This document shows positions 11,770-22,519 of a stretch of 64,000 bases of DNA, piece after piece; position 1 is the first letter of the stretch; each line of letters starts with the position of its first letter. Position numbers and translations under genes: made by a program. Location: the NCBI GenBank assembly GCA_050084985.1, contig JBITNC010000001.1, positions 123,070,001 through 123,134,000 of the forward strand, in the 5' to 3' direction. The DNA is from Nageia nagi. Its lineage: Eukaryota > Pinophyta. The notes under the pieces were generated by a model. That model had not been told where the DNA came from. It worked only from the letters and a program-made list of their open reading frames with translations, and made no database searches.

Positions 11770-11834
11770 GCAAGAACACTTTCCAAACACCAACAACAAT
11801 CTCAAAAATAGAGGTTAGCCTAATGATTCAACTT

Positions 11835-11846
11835 GCTCTGATACCA
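11835..11846 (-). other. Primer-binding site (tRNA-iMet type)
   Basis: The minus strand reads TGGTATCAGAGC four bases inside the 5' LTR. This is the standard plant initiator-tRNA-Met primer site and fixes the element orientation. Confidence 0.93.
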
Positions 11847-11850
11847 AACT

Positions 11851-12937
11851 TGATCCATAAACCATAACATTAAAATTTCAAATTAATCTCTTCCAATGAA
11901 TCAATTCACACTTAAAATAATTAAGTGCTTGTAAAGGAAATTTAGGAATAAACTTGTAAACACAGAGAAGAGAAAAGCATTCACCATAGAAGAGACAAGC
12001 AAAACTTTATCCTAGTTCACCCAATGTGGGCTACATCCAACTCAAAAGCTCTCTCTATCAATGGGTAGAATCACTTTACAAGGCCTCCTTGGTCCTTCAA
12101 AACCTCCTCTCACATTCACAATACACTCTTAGCTTTGAAAATCACAACAAAACTGAAATAATTCCCAAAATCCTCCTTCTTCTCCCTTCTGTACAATTTG
12201 CTCCCCTTTTATACAATTTTTGGAGCTAAAATTGGAGAGAATTACAACTCTAAAATTGAGAAAAAAAATACATTTTTAGATACCCATTATCCTCTTTGAT
12301 TTTCCTATCAAATTTGGGCTCAAATGGTTTCCAAAATCTCCCAAAAATGAGCTCTAAAACTGAAAAACACGTTCTCTAGACTGTTACAGGCTTAAAAATA
12401 AACTCAGCCCAATAATAGGACCTTAGGTGAATCAAAAATTGCCAAAAACCTTAACAAAATGCCAAAAAATGTTAAATAAATCAAAACTAGGTGGGTGCGT
12501 TGTGGTGGCGACATATGGCACGTTCTAGGATGAAGTCAAATAGTCAACAGGTCAGCGGCTTGCTGACTGGGTAGGCGGTCTGTGTGGTGGTCTTGCGTGG
12601 CGGACAGGCAGGCGGACGTGGTTGCCCGTGCGGATGGCTGATAGCTTGCATGCAGGTTGATCATGGTCAACCGGTCAATGCCATGGTAGCAGGCGGGTGG
12701 CAGACATTGGCAGGTTAATTGGGCTCCCACGTGGTTGCCACAATGGCTGGCGGGTCCCACTAGATTTTGAATTTTTTTTGCAAATATACACAAATTGGTC
12801 TTAAATCCATAACTTCCACATACGAACTTGAATTTTCGATCTGAAAGAAATGTCAGAAAGCTGAAGATAAGATGATCACACTGAACACACTAAAATGGAG
12901 ATTATTGAATGTTGAAGGGATCCAAATTTTTGGATCA
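11851..12937 (-). repeat. 5' LTR of the gypsy element (minus orientation)
   Basis: 1,087 bp, beginning tgatccataa and ending tttggatca in plus coordinates. It pairs with 7711-8808. It is next to the primer-binding site at 11835-11846. Confidence 0.93.
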
Positions 12938-12942
12938 CTCAT
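12938..12942. other. Target-site duplication of the gypsy element
   Basis: ctcat here duplicates ctcat at 7706-7710. Removing one copy plus the element restores the copia RT frame (...KQAPH followed by CYEEL). Confidence 0.93.
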
Positions 12943-14012
12943 GCTTGCTATGAAGAGCTTATTGAGCATCTTTTGAAGATTAAATTTGAATACTTTAATC
13001 TTAATGATGCAAATTTATTTATCAAAAGGGTTGGCAAAATTGTTTTATTTCTTATGGTGTTTGTAGATTATTTTTTGATAATAGGGAAAAATGAAAGTTA
13101 CATTGCATCTATAAAACAAGATTTGGAGAAAGGTTTTGAAATGACAAATATGAGACATCTTCATTACTCCTTGGGCATTGAAGTCACATAAAATTCAAGG
13201 TACATTTTTATTTCCCAAAGAAAGTACATTGGAGAGTTGTTGAATAGATTTGGCATGATAAATTGTAATCCTCTTTCTACTCTAATGGAATAAAATTTGA
13301 AGTTAAAATCTATTGAAAAGAATGAATTTGAGGATGCTACAAAATATAGACAACTTGTAGGAAGTCTCATTTATCTAACCATAATTAGACCAAATATTTT
13401 ATTTGTGGTTGGAATTGTATATCAATTTATGCAAAAAGTATGTGAAGGGCATTGGAATACAACAAAAAGAGTTCTCAAATATTTGAAAGGAACACATTAA
13501 TTAGAGCTCAAATATTCTAAGGTGGAATACTTTAAATTGATTGGAGATACAAATTCAAACTTTGATGATGAAAAAGAGAATGGAGGTTAGACTTTAAGAT
13601 ATATCATAAGTCTTGAATCAATAACTATCTCATAGAGATCACAAAAGAAATCCATTCTAGTAGATTCCACTACAAAGGTAGTGTATGTAGTTGTTACAAA
13701 GGTTACAAAAGAGATTATGTAGCTCAAGAAGATATTGGAAGATTTGCAAGAAAAATAGGTGCATCCAACTCCACTTTTGATTGATAATATTTTTGTAATT
13801 CAATTGGCCAAGAATCATAAATTTTATTATCAAATAAAGCACATAAATATAAAGTATCACTTGATTTGACATCATGTAGAGGTTAAGACAATTCAATTAA
13901 AATATTGTTCCACATATGAGCAAACTGTAGATATCTTCACTAAGGCACTTGGAAGAGAAAAGTTTGAGAAGTTCATGAAGATTCTTGGACTTACAAATAC
14001 CCCTTCAATTTA
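12943..14012 (+). pseudogene. Ty1/copia RT end and RNase H
   Basis: This continues the copia frame broken at 7710. It shows ASIKQDLEKGFEMTNMRHLH and SLGIEV (13100-13190), YRQLVGSLIYLTIIRPNILF (13348-13407) and HWNTTKRVLKYLKGTH (13451-13497). The RNase H block is then STTKVVYVVVTKVTKEIM, KKILEDLQEK, HINIKYHLI and TVDIFTKALGREKFEKF. The family form at the end is EQxADIFTKALxRxKFxxF. The frame ends NTPSI* next to a purine tract (ttaagggggat, 14010-14020). Several stops and lost residues show a dead copy. Confidence 0.92.
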
Positions 14013-15290
14013 AGGGGGATTTAGACACTTAATCCTTAGGAATTATGGTATTTGTAATATAGTAGTATTATATACTATTTTAGTAAATTCGTAGGTTAAA
14101 GTGGAATTCTAATTGTCATAGGTTAGAGAATATGAAGAGTTCTTCAAGGATCTCAAGGATCACCTATGAAGGGGAATACATAGCCCTTTTACAATGTATT
14201 TAGTCTTATTTTCAAGCTAATACAATGTTTACAAATAAAATTGAGCATGTAAATAAATAAGCGGGTAAATACCTACAAACCCAATATATTTGTATTCGAG
14301 CTACAGATAGTAATTTATACAAAATAAAGGAAAGAGACAATCAACTGCAGAAATAGAACAAGTATTTTAACAGATGATAAACTCGAAATTATTTGAAAAA
14401 CTCAGACTATACAATATATTGAGATATATGTATACATAGTCAGGCATAAGATGATACCACCTATCAAGACAGAAGTTATATACCCACCTCACGGAGCGTG
14501 CTCGAAATGAAGCTGTTGACGAAGTCCTAGTATCCAACGTTGTCCACACCTAAAATCAGGAAGCTAAAAAGTCACAGAAGAAGGCTGCAAGTGATGTTCA
14601 TCGCACTGGATAGGAACATCGGTGGTCTGTATTCATCCACAAAGGAGCGTCGATGGCCTTTGATAGGCTATGATTCATCTCCAACAAGTCTACACCTCCA
14701 CTCAAATCTCAAGATAATTGCAGTATGACACTCAGATAAGTCTCTTAGTTCTTCAGAATGCTCGGAAGAAGGGGATACACAAAATCTAGCTTGATAGGCG
14801 GTGTCAAGAGACACCTTACAATATGATTGCCAGTATCAAGACCATACGTGGGATCATGTGTATCCTTGATCATGGACTTACTATTAGATCCCTTATTTAT
14901 ATAGATAATAGATAATACAACCCATGGGTCGGCATGCATCTACATAAACAAGGCTAATTCACAACATTCAAGATAACCACACCAATAAAGAAGATAATTC
15001 ATGCAATATTTAAGATAATCATTATAAAATTCACATTCAAGATAAACATTGATATTATCACATTAAGACATTCAAAACATATATTTAGACCAAGCATGTT
15101 TTCATTAATTTATTGATTTAAAAACATAAATTCATTTTTATGTGTTAACATACAATACTTTTGATCTTGGAGCTATAGCAGGGCTATCAAAATAGACTTG
15201 AAAAACTCATTCTCCATAGGAGCTATTTGAAGTCCTCTTTTCATCCATTAAGAAATCATTACATATTAATAGGATAAGTGTAAGAACATG
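14013..15290 (+). mobile_element. 3' LTR of the copia element, split by a solo LTR
   Basis: Immediately after the purine tract, 14021-14225 has LTR character, ending ttagtcttattttcaagctaa. It is interrupted at 14226 by another LTR and resumes at 15156 with tacttttgatcttggagc. The outer ends are not sharp: the expected TG start is degenerate, and I could not place the CA end, so the 15290 limit is approximate. Confidence 0.55.
14226..15150 (-). mobile_element. Solo LTR
   Basis: 925 bp begin TGTTTAC and end GTTAACA, giving short inverted termini. They are flanked by the 5-bp duplication tacaa (14221-14225 and 15151-15155). A minus-strand TATA box (CTATATAAATAAG) at about 14892-14904 suggests minus orientation. 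There is no internal domain, PBS or second LTR, so it is most simply the product of LTR-LTR recombination after insertion into the copia 3' LTR. The small open frames inside are not genes. Confidence 0.8.
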
Positions 15291-15899
15291 GACCCACTTA
15301 AGGTAGACATCTTCACTTAGAAAAAAAGGGTAGGCTAAAATGAAATTTTGATTTTTAAAGATTGAAATTTTGAAGTTTTGATTTTGAGTCCTGAGCCAAA
15401 AATAAAATTTTGGTTCTTAAGGATCGAAATTTCATTTCGTGAAACTATAAATCCCATAGAAATAGCTTGCAAGAGCTCATTCTCTCTAGCAACGAGCCAA
15501 GAAAAATGCCATTTTGATCTAAGCAATGAATAAGGAATGCAATTTTGTTTTCCTCTAGCCCGACACCATGCTCATGTGCCTTGTATCCTCCCTATGACCT
15601 TCTTCGTACCCTATTTCTTGCCTCTCTTATTTCGTATTTGCAAAAATAGTGAAAAATTTAGTTTTTTGGGTGTGATTTATCAATTTCCAATTTTTCTTGC
15701 ATTTCATATTTTTTATTTTAAAAAATGAATAGTTTATATCCAAGTTAATATTCTTAAAAAATGCATAGTTTAGTTTAATTTAGAAAATGAATAATTATGT
15801 TAAAAAATTCAATAGTTTACTTAACTTAAATCTAACTACATCTTGTAAAAAACATAGTACCCTTTGATCAACTAAACAATCCAACACTAGTGATCTTGT
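15291..15899. other. No gene recognised
   Basis: AT-rich. Around 15340-15440 there is a loose alternation of gaaattttg/ttttgattttt phrases in both orientations. The 15537-15728 open frame has no supporting features. Confidence 0.5.
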
Positions 15900-16260
15900 A
15901 CAATAAAAATATTTACCCTTTTGTCAACTTCAACTGAACATTGGCTCTTACAAGAAAAACATGTACCCTATTTTCAACTTCAATCCAACAAGTTGATCAT
16001 TTTGTATACGAAAAATATTTACCTTTTTAGACCAACTTCAACCCAACATAGTTGGCTTGTACAAGAAAAATATGTATCCTTTTATCAACTTCTTAATCCA
16101 ACATTGGTCATCTCGTGCAAGAAAAACATTTACCCTTTTGTCAACTTCAACCCAACACTGGTTCATATAAGAAAAACATGTACCCTTTTGCCAACTTGCA
16201 TTCAACCACATCTAGATGTCTTTTTGATTCCACTATCCTTCATCAATGTTCTTACTCTTT
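15900..16260. repeat. Tandem repeat of about 50-60 bp, six copies
   Basis: The unit (caagaaaaacatgtaccctt then ttgtcaacttcaacccaaca) recurs with its aagaaaaa phrase near 15950, 16008, 16064, 16119 and 16170, plus a preceding partial copy near 15905. A seventh copy is displaced to about 16469. The 113-codon open frame at 15921-16262 is simply a translation of the repeat and is not called as a gene. Confidence 0.85.
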
Positions 16261-16590
16261 GAATATCATCCCAAGTGCCTTACTCTTTGAATATCATTCC
16301 AAGTGCCCACTTAAATATAAATATTTGAAATAAGAACATAAACACATGGACCTTAAATTTCTGGGCTCCAACAAAAAAGGATTGAACAAAAAAGGATTGT
16401 TTCTACAAATTTCCCTTTTCCTACAAACAATTTAGTTAAAAGAAAAAGAACACAACTTCATGTCATACAATAAAAACATGTACCGTTTTGTCAACTTCAA
16501 TCCAATTACATCTAGGTGTCTTCTTGATTCCACTATCCTTCATCAATGTTCTTACTCTTTGATTCCACTATCCTTCATCTAGGTATGAGG
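16190..16590. repeat. Local direct duplication
   Basis: The block catctagatgtctttttgat...tccttcatcaatgttcttactctttga at 16209-16262 is repeated at 16512-16562. Shorter echoes are ttactctttgaatatcat at 16267 and gattccactatccttcatc at 16561. Confidence 0.75.
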
Positions 16591-17249
16591 CTCTTGATGA
16601 CTCCTTGCCACTAGCATCCAATAATTAGGAATTATGTTTTGATACTTTTAAAACTCCTTGCCACTAGTTTCCAATCATTCCAACAATCCTTCTATTCCTA
16701 TATTTGGAGGTTATTTTAGTTGCAATATTATATATCTTTTAATGTCTTTGGCTTGGAGATTCTACTAAGAATGTTGGATGCTACAATAGATTTAGTGGAA
16801 GGATAAAAATTGAAATAAGTATCAAAAGGCTATGTCATCTTTGGTGATTAAGGATCTTCTTTTGAACTACTCAATATGTCACTACATATTATTATATATT
16901 TACATTATGATGGATGAAAGTTGAAGTTTGAGTCATTTATAATTGTTCCTCATCATTACCATGTTCATATTTCTCTTATTCCTATGCATTCCTCATCTTC
17001 TTTGTTCTTGACAAGAGTAGATTAAGAAGGTAACAATTCTTCTCAAATAAGAACTAATATGTATATGCAAATGTGTTAATACCCTAGGGAAGGAAGAAGA
17101 AAGCAGAGTGTGATAGGTGGAGGAGGAAACTAGTAGAGGAGGAAGATAAGGGCAATCTCATTTTAATATACAAGAGGATGAAGGATGTAATAATTAACCT
17201 GTTATGGTAGAAGAGGTTAAGATTATGAGATTGATATACCAACTATTGG
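16591..17249. other. No gene recognised
   Basis: AT-rich spacer; the purine-rich run near 17090-17160 (ggaggaggaaactagtagaggagg) is the only notable composition change. Confidence 0.5.
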
Positions 17250-17720
17250 GATAAAAAGAAAATATTGAGGAATATGATCCATGGGTTGAATCCTTATGGT
17301 GTGGCATCATCGAATGGATTCAAACAAATAGTGATATGGCTAAAAGTGTGAAGGACTTGTATAGGAGGAAAGTTTTTATACAGAGGCTTATCTACTTCAC
17401 AGACCCTTCTTTGTTTCCTGGGACCTGAAGTAGATTTCGTATGCAGAATGATAAGTTCTGTCTGCAGGAGTAGGCTCTTCCATTGGAGTTCCTTCTGTTC
17501 TCTTTGAATTACACTGACGAATACCCAGATTGGTTTCCTTTTAACATATCTTGTTTTGCTCTGTTTAACATCTGGTAGAAGTACTTAAAGCAGGGGATGG
17601 GATAGGGTTTGATGGACTGGATGAGGTATTAAGAGGATTCTGTCAGGCATTTCTTCTTGTGCAACCTATAGAATTTATCTTCATGCACAAGATATGAAAT
17701 CCCTGACATAAAAGACTTTC
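17250..17720 (+). pseudogene. Unidentified decayed coding region
   Basis: One plus-strand frame reads EEYDPWVESLWCGIIEWIQT, then DMAKSVKDLYRRKVFIQRLI, YFTDPSLFPGT*, LPLEFLLFSLNYTDEYPDWF and PFNISCFALFNIW, with about five stops across 150 codons. Trp, Asp and Phe content is gene-like and unlike the AT-rich surroundings. I do not recognise the family. Position just upstream of the HIPP promoter may be chance. A transposon accessory ORF is as likely as a host gene. Confidence 0.45.
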
Positions 17721-17799
17721 CACGATCAAGTATGAACTCGAGAGAAACAGGGGCTGAAATTTTGGTTTTTTTTTTTAATTGAAGCTTAGGTGGACCAGG

Positions 17800-18028
17800 T
17801 ATATTCAACTCTGCTCACCTCGGCACGTGGTCATCTCAACTACCATACGCTGACCAATAAAAAAGCCCACTTTCGACTCTCTCTTGGAAAAAAAAGTCCA
17901 GCACTTAAGGTTTTGTACAGCGGCCAGACATTTCCCGGTAATTTTGAACTCTTTTTCAACAAATATTATTTTAAGGTAGAGCTGGAGCACAATAAATCAA
18001 CACATTGTTCGCCTTTCCTGTTATTCGT
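17800..18028 (+). promoter_or_regulatory. Probable HIPP promoter and 5' region
   Basis: There is a G-box core (CACGTG) at 17824-17829 and a CCAAT motif followed by an A-rich stretch (gaccaataaaaaagccc) near 17851-17867. A pyrimidine-rich cgactctctcttgg lies about 150 bp before the in-frame ATG. A clearly related stretch (gaccaacaaagcgcc...cgactccttgg) occurs at about 20649-20682, which supports this being conserved promoter-type sequence rather than coding DNA. Confidence 0.45.
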
Positions 18029-18676
18029 ATGAGTGAGGGTTTGTGAACAAAAACCGGAGAGGCCAAAGACTCTGCAGGAGACAAGAAATCAGCCGAAGAA
18101 GATGTCAAGGTACCCTTCATAATTTATCTTGTTATGATTTTGTATCAAAGTTTTGTTCTTCGAAATTCTGACTTCAATTCTCCTTGCAGAAAATCGTGGT
18201 GAAGGTGGAGATGAACTGCGAAAAATGCAAGCGAAGCGTGCTGAAGATCGTTGCAGGAGTGCCTGGTAAGTCTTTGTAAAGAAAAGGAACTGAATTCGGA
18301 CATGAAGAATTGCAGTTATTTGCCAAAACCTTAGAAGATAATTTGGATGTTTGCAGGCGTTGACTCTGTGCAAGCTGATTCCAAGGACAATAAAATTACG
18401 GTGATAGGGGACGCAGATCCAATTGAAATTACCGCAAAACTCAGAAGGTTTCGATCTTCAGAAATTGTGAGCGTTGGACCGGCAAAAGAGGAAAAGAAGG
18501 ATGACAAGAAAAAGGATGAGCCGAAGAAAGAGGAGAAGAAAGATGATAAGAAGAATATCTCAACTCCTTCATCAAATATAGTTGTTTATGTCCCCCCAAG
18601 CTGGGATCCTCATTATTATGGCGGGTATAACTATTGCTTGAGTGATGAGAATCCTAACGCCTGCGCCATCTGCTGA
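18029..18676 (+). CDS. Heavy-metal-associated isoprenylated plant protein (HIPP)
   Basis: Three exons are seen: up to 18109 (AAG|GT), 18190-18265 (introns 80 and 91 bp, GT-AG) and 18357-18676. Exon 2 encodes KIVVKVEMNCEKCKRSVLKI with the MxCxxC metal site, and exon 3 continues the ferredoxin-like HMA fold (GVDSVQADSKDNKITVIGD, then ITAKLRRF). A Lys/Glu/Asp-rich linker (about 18484-18555) and a Pro/Tyr segment (PPSWDPHYYGGYNY) follow. The last four residues CAIC form a CaaX prenylation box. HIPPs bind metal ions through the HMA domain and attach to membranes after prenylation. The only in-frame ATG found is at 18029, but codon 6 is TGA (18044-18046). Either translation starts in an exon not found here, or this is a recent nonsense allele. 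The ATG at 18102 is out of frame. Everything downstream is intact. Confidence 0.82.
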
Positions 18677-19189
18677 TCTTCATTTGTAGCGCTGAATCGT
18701 GTTTGATCACAGGAAAGGATTCAGACAGAGAAGAGAAAGTCATTTATGTGTAAAGCCTTTAGAAATTGAGTCTTAAGGTATATTGATTTTGCTTCCACTG
18801 ATTTACAAATGGACTATATGCTATTGATTTTGCATCTTATAATGTTTGTACTGTTATAATGTTTGTACTGTAAGGCATCCAATTTCAAGGTTTGAATCCT
18901 TCAGCTGGAAATTGTTACTCGTTGTTTTCTATTCCTGTAAATAATAATTGGGGAAGATATTTTCGGTAGCAGGTTTTGCCGTGATAACCTGTAGTGCATC
19001 TGATATAGATTCGCACTCACAAAAATAAAATTAACATTTTTTTGAAGCAAAATTAACTAGTTCGCTGAATCCATCAGACTTTTCAAAGCGGTAGTTTTCA
19101 ACTCTCTAACATAAAGTGTATATCGTACGCAAGAGCAGGTTCCTTGAAGTTGCAGGGCTGTAAACATCTGTAAAGCTTCTGAGAATGCA
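18677..19189. other. HIPP 3' flank
   Basis: Contains a short duplication (ataatgtttgtactgt twice at 18839-18871). It holds the blocks shared with the paralogue fragment at 6970-7318. No gene. Confidence 0.6.
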
Positions 19190-20840
19190 GACACTCAAGA
19201 TCATACTTAAGTTCCTGGAAATTGTATGTTAATTGGTCTTAAGAATTCAGACCATGGAAAGTTATTGGAAAGTCTGTATTCTGGGTTTAATTATTTTATC
19301 TTGAAACATTCTTACCATCACGAGTTGGAATTTCAACCTAGTCTTCTCTATATTAATAATTTTTTTTTTTTCAATCGATCTTCGTCAACGAGCTATGAAG
19401 TTTTAATAAAAATAAATATTATTATATATATTCAATTTGGAGCATGTATTTAAGTACAATACATATCTTGACTCCATGGGATCATGCAAAAAATAAGTTC
19501 ACAATTTATTAGTAAGTTAAAGAGTTATTAAAATTTGTTCACAAATAAATATATATCATTTATGTATATAAATTATTGTTTCTAATAAAATTAATATTCA
19601 TAATAAAATCATTAAGCGGTTATGTTGGTTTAAGAATTCATGAATAAATTTTAATTACAAATATCTTGATATGTATACCTTTTGATTTTTTGAATCCATA
19701 GATTTGACAGGGCTGTCGTTTTCAACTTTTAACATTAAGTTCATAACGTACGAAAAGACACCTTCTAAGCTGGTTCCTTCAACTTGCAGGGCTGTGATGA
19801 AGTGTGATCATGGTGTAAGTTCCTGGAATTGTGTATTCTCAATCTTTGTGGCTATTAATTATTTGGTGTTGAGAATTAAGACCATGGTAAGTTCATGGAA
19901 ATTGCGTATTCCCAGCCTTTATTTTGCCGTAATTGTTTGGTCTTTGAAAAAGACATGTCATCTGCCAAAGATCTCGTACTACTAACTCATGAGAGAATTG
20001 TGGGGATTGCCGTTGAGGTTATAGTTAACTCTCGTCTATTGTAAATAATTGATTATCGTCAAGAAATAGTTGATTATCATATAGAAATAATCAATGGTTT
20101 ATAGTAAAAAAAATATCTAAGATAATCTATTGTTTTTTATTTCTATATTTTTTATGAATATTTTATTTTTATTAATAATCAATGAATCTTATTAATATTA
20201 ATATTCATATATATATTATTTCGAATTATTTATTTGTAATTAAAAATATTTATATTTAATCTACATAAAAGATAATTTTATCATATTATTAATGTATTTA
20301 TAAGAACATAATTTTTTTTAATGGGCTCTACAATATTGAAACCGTCAATAAAAAAAATTATTGACGTGCAGGGGCAAACGTCAAATTTCAACCAATAATA
20401 GTTGCCGAAGCCAGGCTTTTAACATAGTTACATAGGCTAAAATAATTGGGTGTATGGAGTTTGACATGATCCAACTATGACCTCGAACGACAGAAACTTT
20501 GGAGTTCTTTTGGTGGCAGGGTTTGGCTGGACAATCACGAACGCACAAATGGGGCTTTTTTAAGTCATCTCTGCTGACGTCAACACTGACGTTGGCGTTA
20601 TCAACAATGAGAAAGACACAAATGGCTTTGGCTTAGAGAGGTGGATTTGACCAACAAAGCGCCTTTTCGACTCCTTGGTAAAAACTTGAGCTTCTGAGAA
20701 TGGAGGTATTGGTCACAGTGGAAATTGTGTACTATTTGGTCATGAGAATTCAGACCATGGTAACTTCACGGACACTGTATTCTCAGTCTAATTATTGGTC
20801 TTGAAAAAGTCATACCATGGTCCCATATGGTGGGGTTCGA
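19190..20840. repeat. Three dispersed copies of a HIPP-flank segment
   Basis: The string gaattcagaccatgg...ttcctggaaattgtgtattct...attggtcttgaaaaagtcat occurs near 19235-19320, 19825-19965 and 20705-20820. Two of the copies are preceded by ttcaactttttaacat/ggttccttcaacttgcagggctg (19090-19160 and 19715-19795). The copies have diverged and are separated by AT-rich filler, so they look like remnants of repeated local duplication of the HIPP locus flank. Confidence 0.65.
20560..20690 (+). promoter_or_regulatory. Promoter-like fragment related to the HIPP 5' region
   Basis: Contains the palindrome TGACGTCA (20575-20582) and TGACGTTGGCG shortly after, typical bZIP-type ACGT cores. It is followed by gaccaacaaagcgccttttc, which resembles 17849-17878. 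No HIPP coding sequence follows, so it appears to be an orphaned promoter copy. Confidence 0.4.
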
Positions 20841-21315
20841 AGATCCCTTTTCTCTTTGTAAATAACTTACTTTTTCAACCAATCTTCATCACTAAATTAT
20901 TATTTTTTACATTTTATTCTTTTCAACGTCAACATACATCTAATTCCACCACAATAAAATCATTGACTTTTGTGGGGCCATGGAGTAATACTATTTTATT
21001 ATATAATCTTTATATGTAAGAAAATGTTAGACATAAACATTTAGGTTGTTAATATATTTATAGACTTTTAAAATGTAATTTATATTAATTTTAGTTGTTT
21101 CATTTAATTATTTGATGTTTTCCTTTAATATTTTAATATAATATTATTGATTTTGTTTAATGGAAAAAGTATTTTATATTAAATAAATGTTTTAACAACA
21201 AAAAGGAATAGGTGGCAAAGAATACACCTATGTCCATCCATCCCCTCTTTAATTATGGTGCTCATTATCTAGATTTCAAATTTTCCCTCTCTGACACACT
21301 ATCTCATCGATATGC

Positions 21316-21430
21316 ATGCATGACCCGATGAGCCATGTCGTGGGAGTTATACGAACTTCAATTGTCCAAGCCTAAACGTGCTTCGTTTAACTCTCCATGC
21401 GCATGGGTCATCGGGTCATGCTTATCATGG
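21316..21430. repeat. Imperfect inverted repeat, arms of about 40 bp
   Basis: Left arm gcatgacccgatgagccatg...gggagtt.tacgaa (about 21317-21354) pairs with right arm ttcgtttaactctcc..cgcatgggtcatcgggtcatgc (about 21382-21421). The loop is under 30 bp. GC content of the arms is above that of the surroundings. Confidence 0.75.
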
Positions 21431-21635
21431 CATGGCATCTCCCCATGCCCATTAGAGATTAATTGAAATTCTATTAACCTCTCTAGAAATGTCGTTCGAT
21501 TAGTCTTGTCTAAACGCTCTTCGTTATGTAAGATTAACCATCATTTGATTAACCCTTGATATCAATTGACCATTTGCAGCTAAGCATCACTTAATTAACT
21601 TAAAAATTGATGATGCTCAATTAACCCTCTAAAAT

Positions 21636-22045
21636 TGATGATGTTAGATTAACCTCAATTATCTTGGGCTCTCCACCTTGAATGCATATAGAGGATGTCA
21701 TTAATGGTTTAGGTTAATCGAACTATATTTATGTAGACTATACACAAGTCAATTAACCCACACATCATATCAGCCGACCTAAAATTTACCATCGTACACT
21801 AATTGATGACGTTCGATTAACCTCAATTATCTTGGGCTTACCACCTTGTATGTAGCTTGAGGATTCATTAATGACATTGGTTAATCGAACTGTATTTATG
21901 TAGAATATACATAGGTCGATTAACCCATATGTCATATCACCCTACCTCAAATTTCAATGGGTGCCAACTACCGTACATGCATTCATTAATACGTAGGTTA
22001 ATCGAACTATAATTATCAGGTTAAAAGAAATTCGATTAACCCCTT
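21636..22045. repeat. 168-bp direct repeat with a recurring 12-mer in both orientations
   Basis: Units begin near 21636 and 21804; attaacctcaattatcttggg starts at 21648 and 21816. Within and after them the 12-mer ggttaatcgaac appears near 21711, 21880 and 21996, and its reverse complement gttcgattaacc near 21811 and 22030, with close variants at 21751 and 21913. Confidence 0.8.
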
Positions 22046-22136
22046 TTAAATTTAATTGAAAAGATGGTCATTCTCGTTGGCATTATGTGCATGCTTGGAC
22101 ATGGATGTTCGTAGGGAGCTCTCAGACGGGTAGCGA

Positions 22137-22515
22137 AGCTCGATACTAGGTAGTTTTTTTAATTCCCTAGCTTTGTTTGTTCATTTTCTAGTCGATGAGT
22201 GTCCATGCATGCATGTCCTTGGGTATTTATTACGATCATTGCATTCCATGAGATTGCATTTCAATGAGTCAAATACCAGTTAGTTTTTCAATTGCTTGGC
22301 TCTACTTGTTCATTTTCTAGTCGATGAGTGTCCATGGATGCATGTCCTTGGGTTTTTATTACGATCATTGCATTCCATAAGACTAATGAGTCAAACACCA
22401 GGTAGTTTTTTCAATTCCCTGGCTTTATATGTTCATTTTCTAATCGATGAGTATCCATGTATGTTCTTGGGTTTTTATTATGATCATTACATTCCATGAG
22501 ATTGCATTTCAATGA
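22137..22515. repeat. Tandem repeat, 123-129 bp, three copies
   Basis: tcattttctagtcgatgagt starts at 22181, 22310 and 22433. Each unit also has ccttgggtttttattacgat and gcattccatgagattgcatt. The 67-codon open frame at 22296-22499 is a translation of this array. Confidence 0.88.
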
Positions 22516-22519
22516 GGCA

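Larger units (their letters stand above)
7711..12937 (-). mobile_element. Ty3/gypsy LTR retrotransposon with internally deleted pol
   Basis: A complete element of 5,227 bp has two LTRs starting tgatcca and ending tggatca. They are flanked by a perfect 5-bp target duplication ctcat (7706-7710 and 12938-12942). The PBS and coding strand show that it runs on the minus strand. Gag, zinc knuckle and protease are recognisable, but most of the RT core and the DDE core of integrase are missing, so it could move only with enzymes from a relative. It sits inside the RT gene of a Ty1/copia element, which reads through cleanly once this insertion is ignored. The LTR copies differ by several percent by eye, so the insertion is not recent. 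Confidence 0.95.

Noticed and set aside
15921-16262. 113-codon open frame with recurring aromatic and Lys text
   Set aside because: Generated by the 50-60 bp tandem repeat; different units read in different frames.
17790-18032. 80-codon open frame just before the HIPP gene
   Set aside because: No ATG (GTG start only), no recognisable motif, and it covers the promoter-like sequence.
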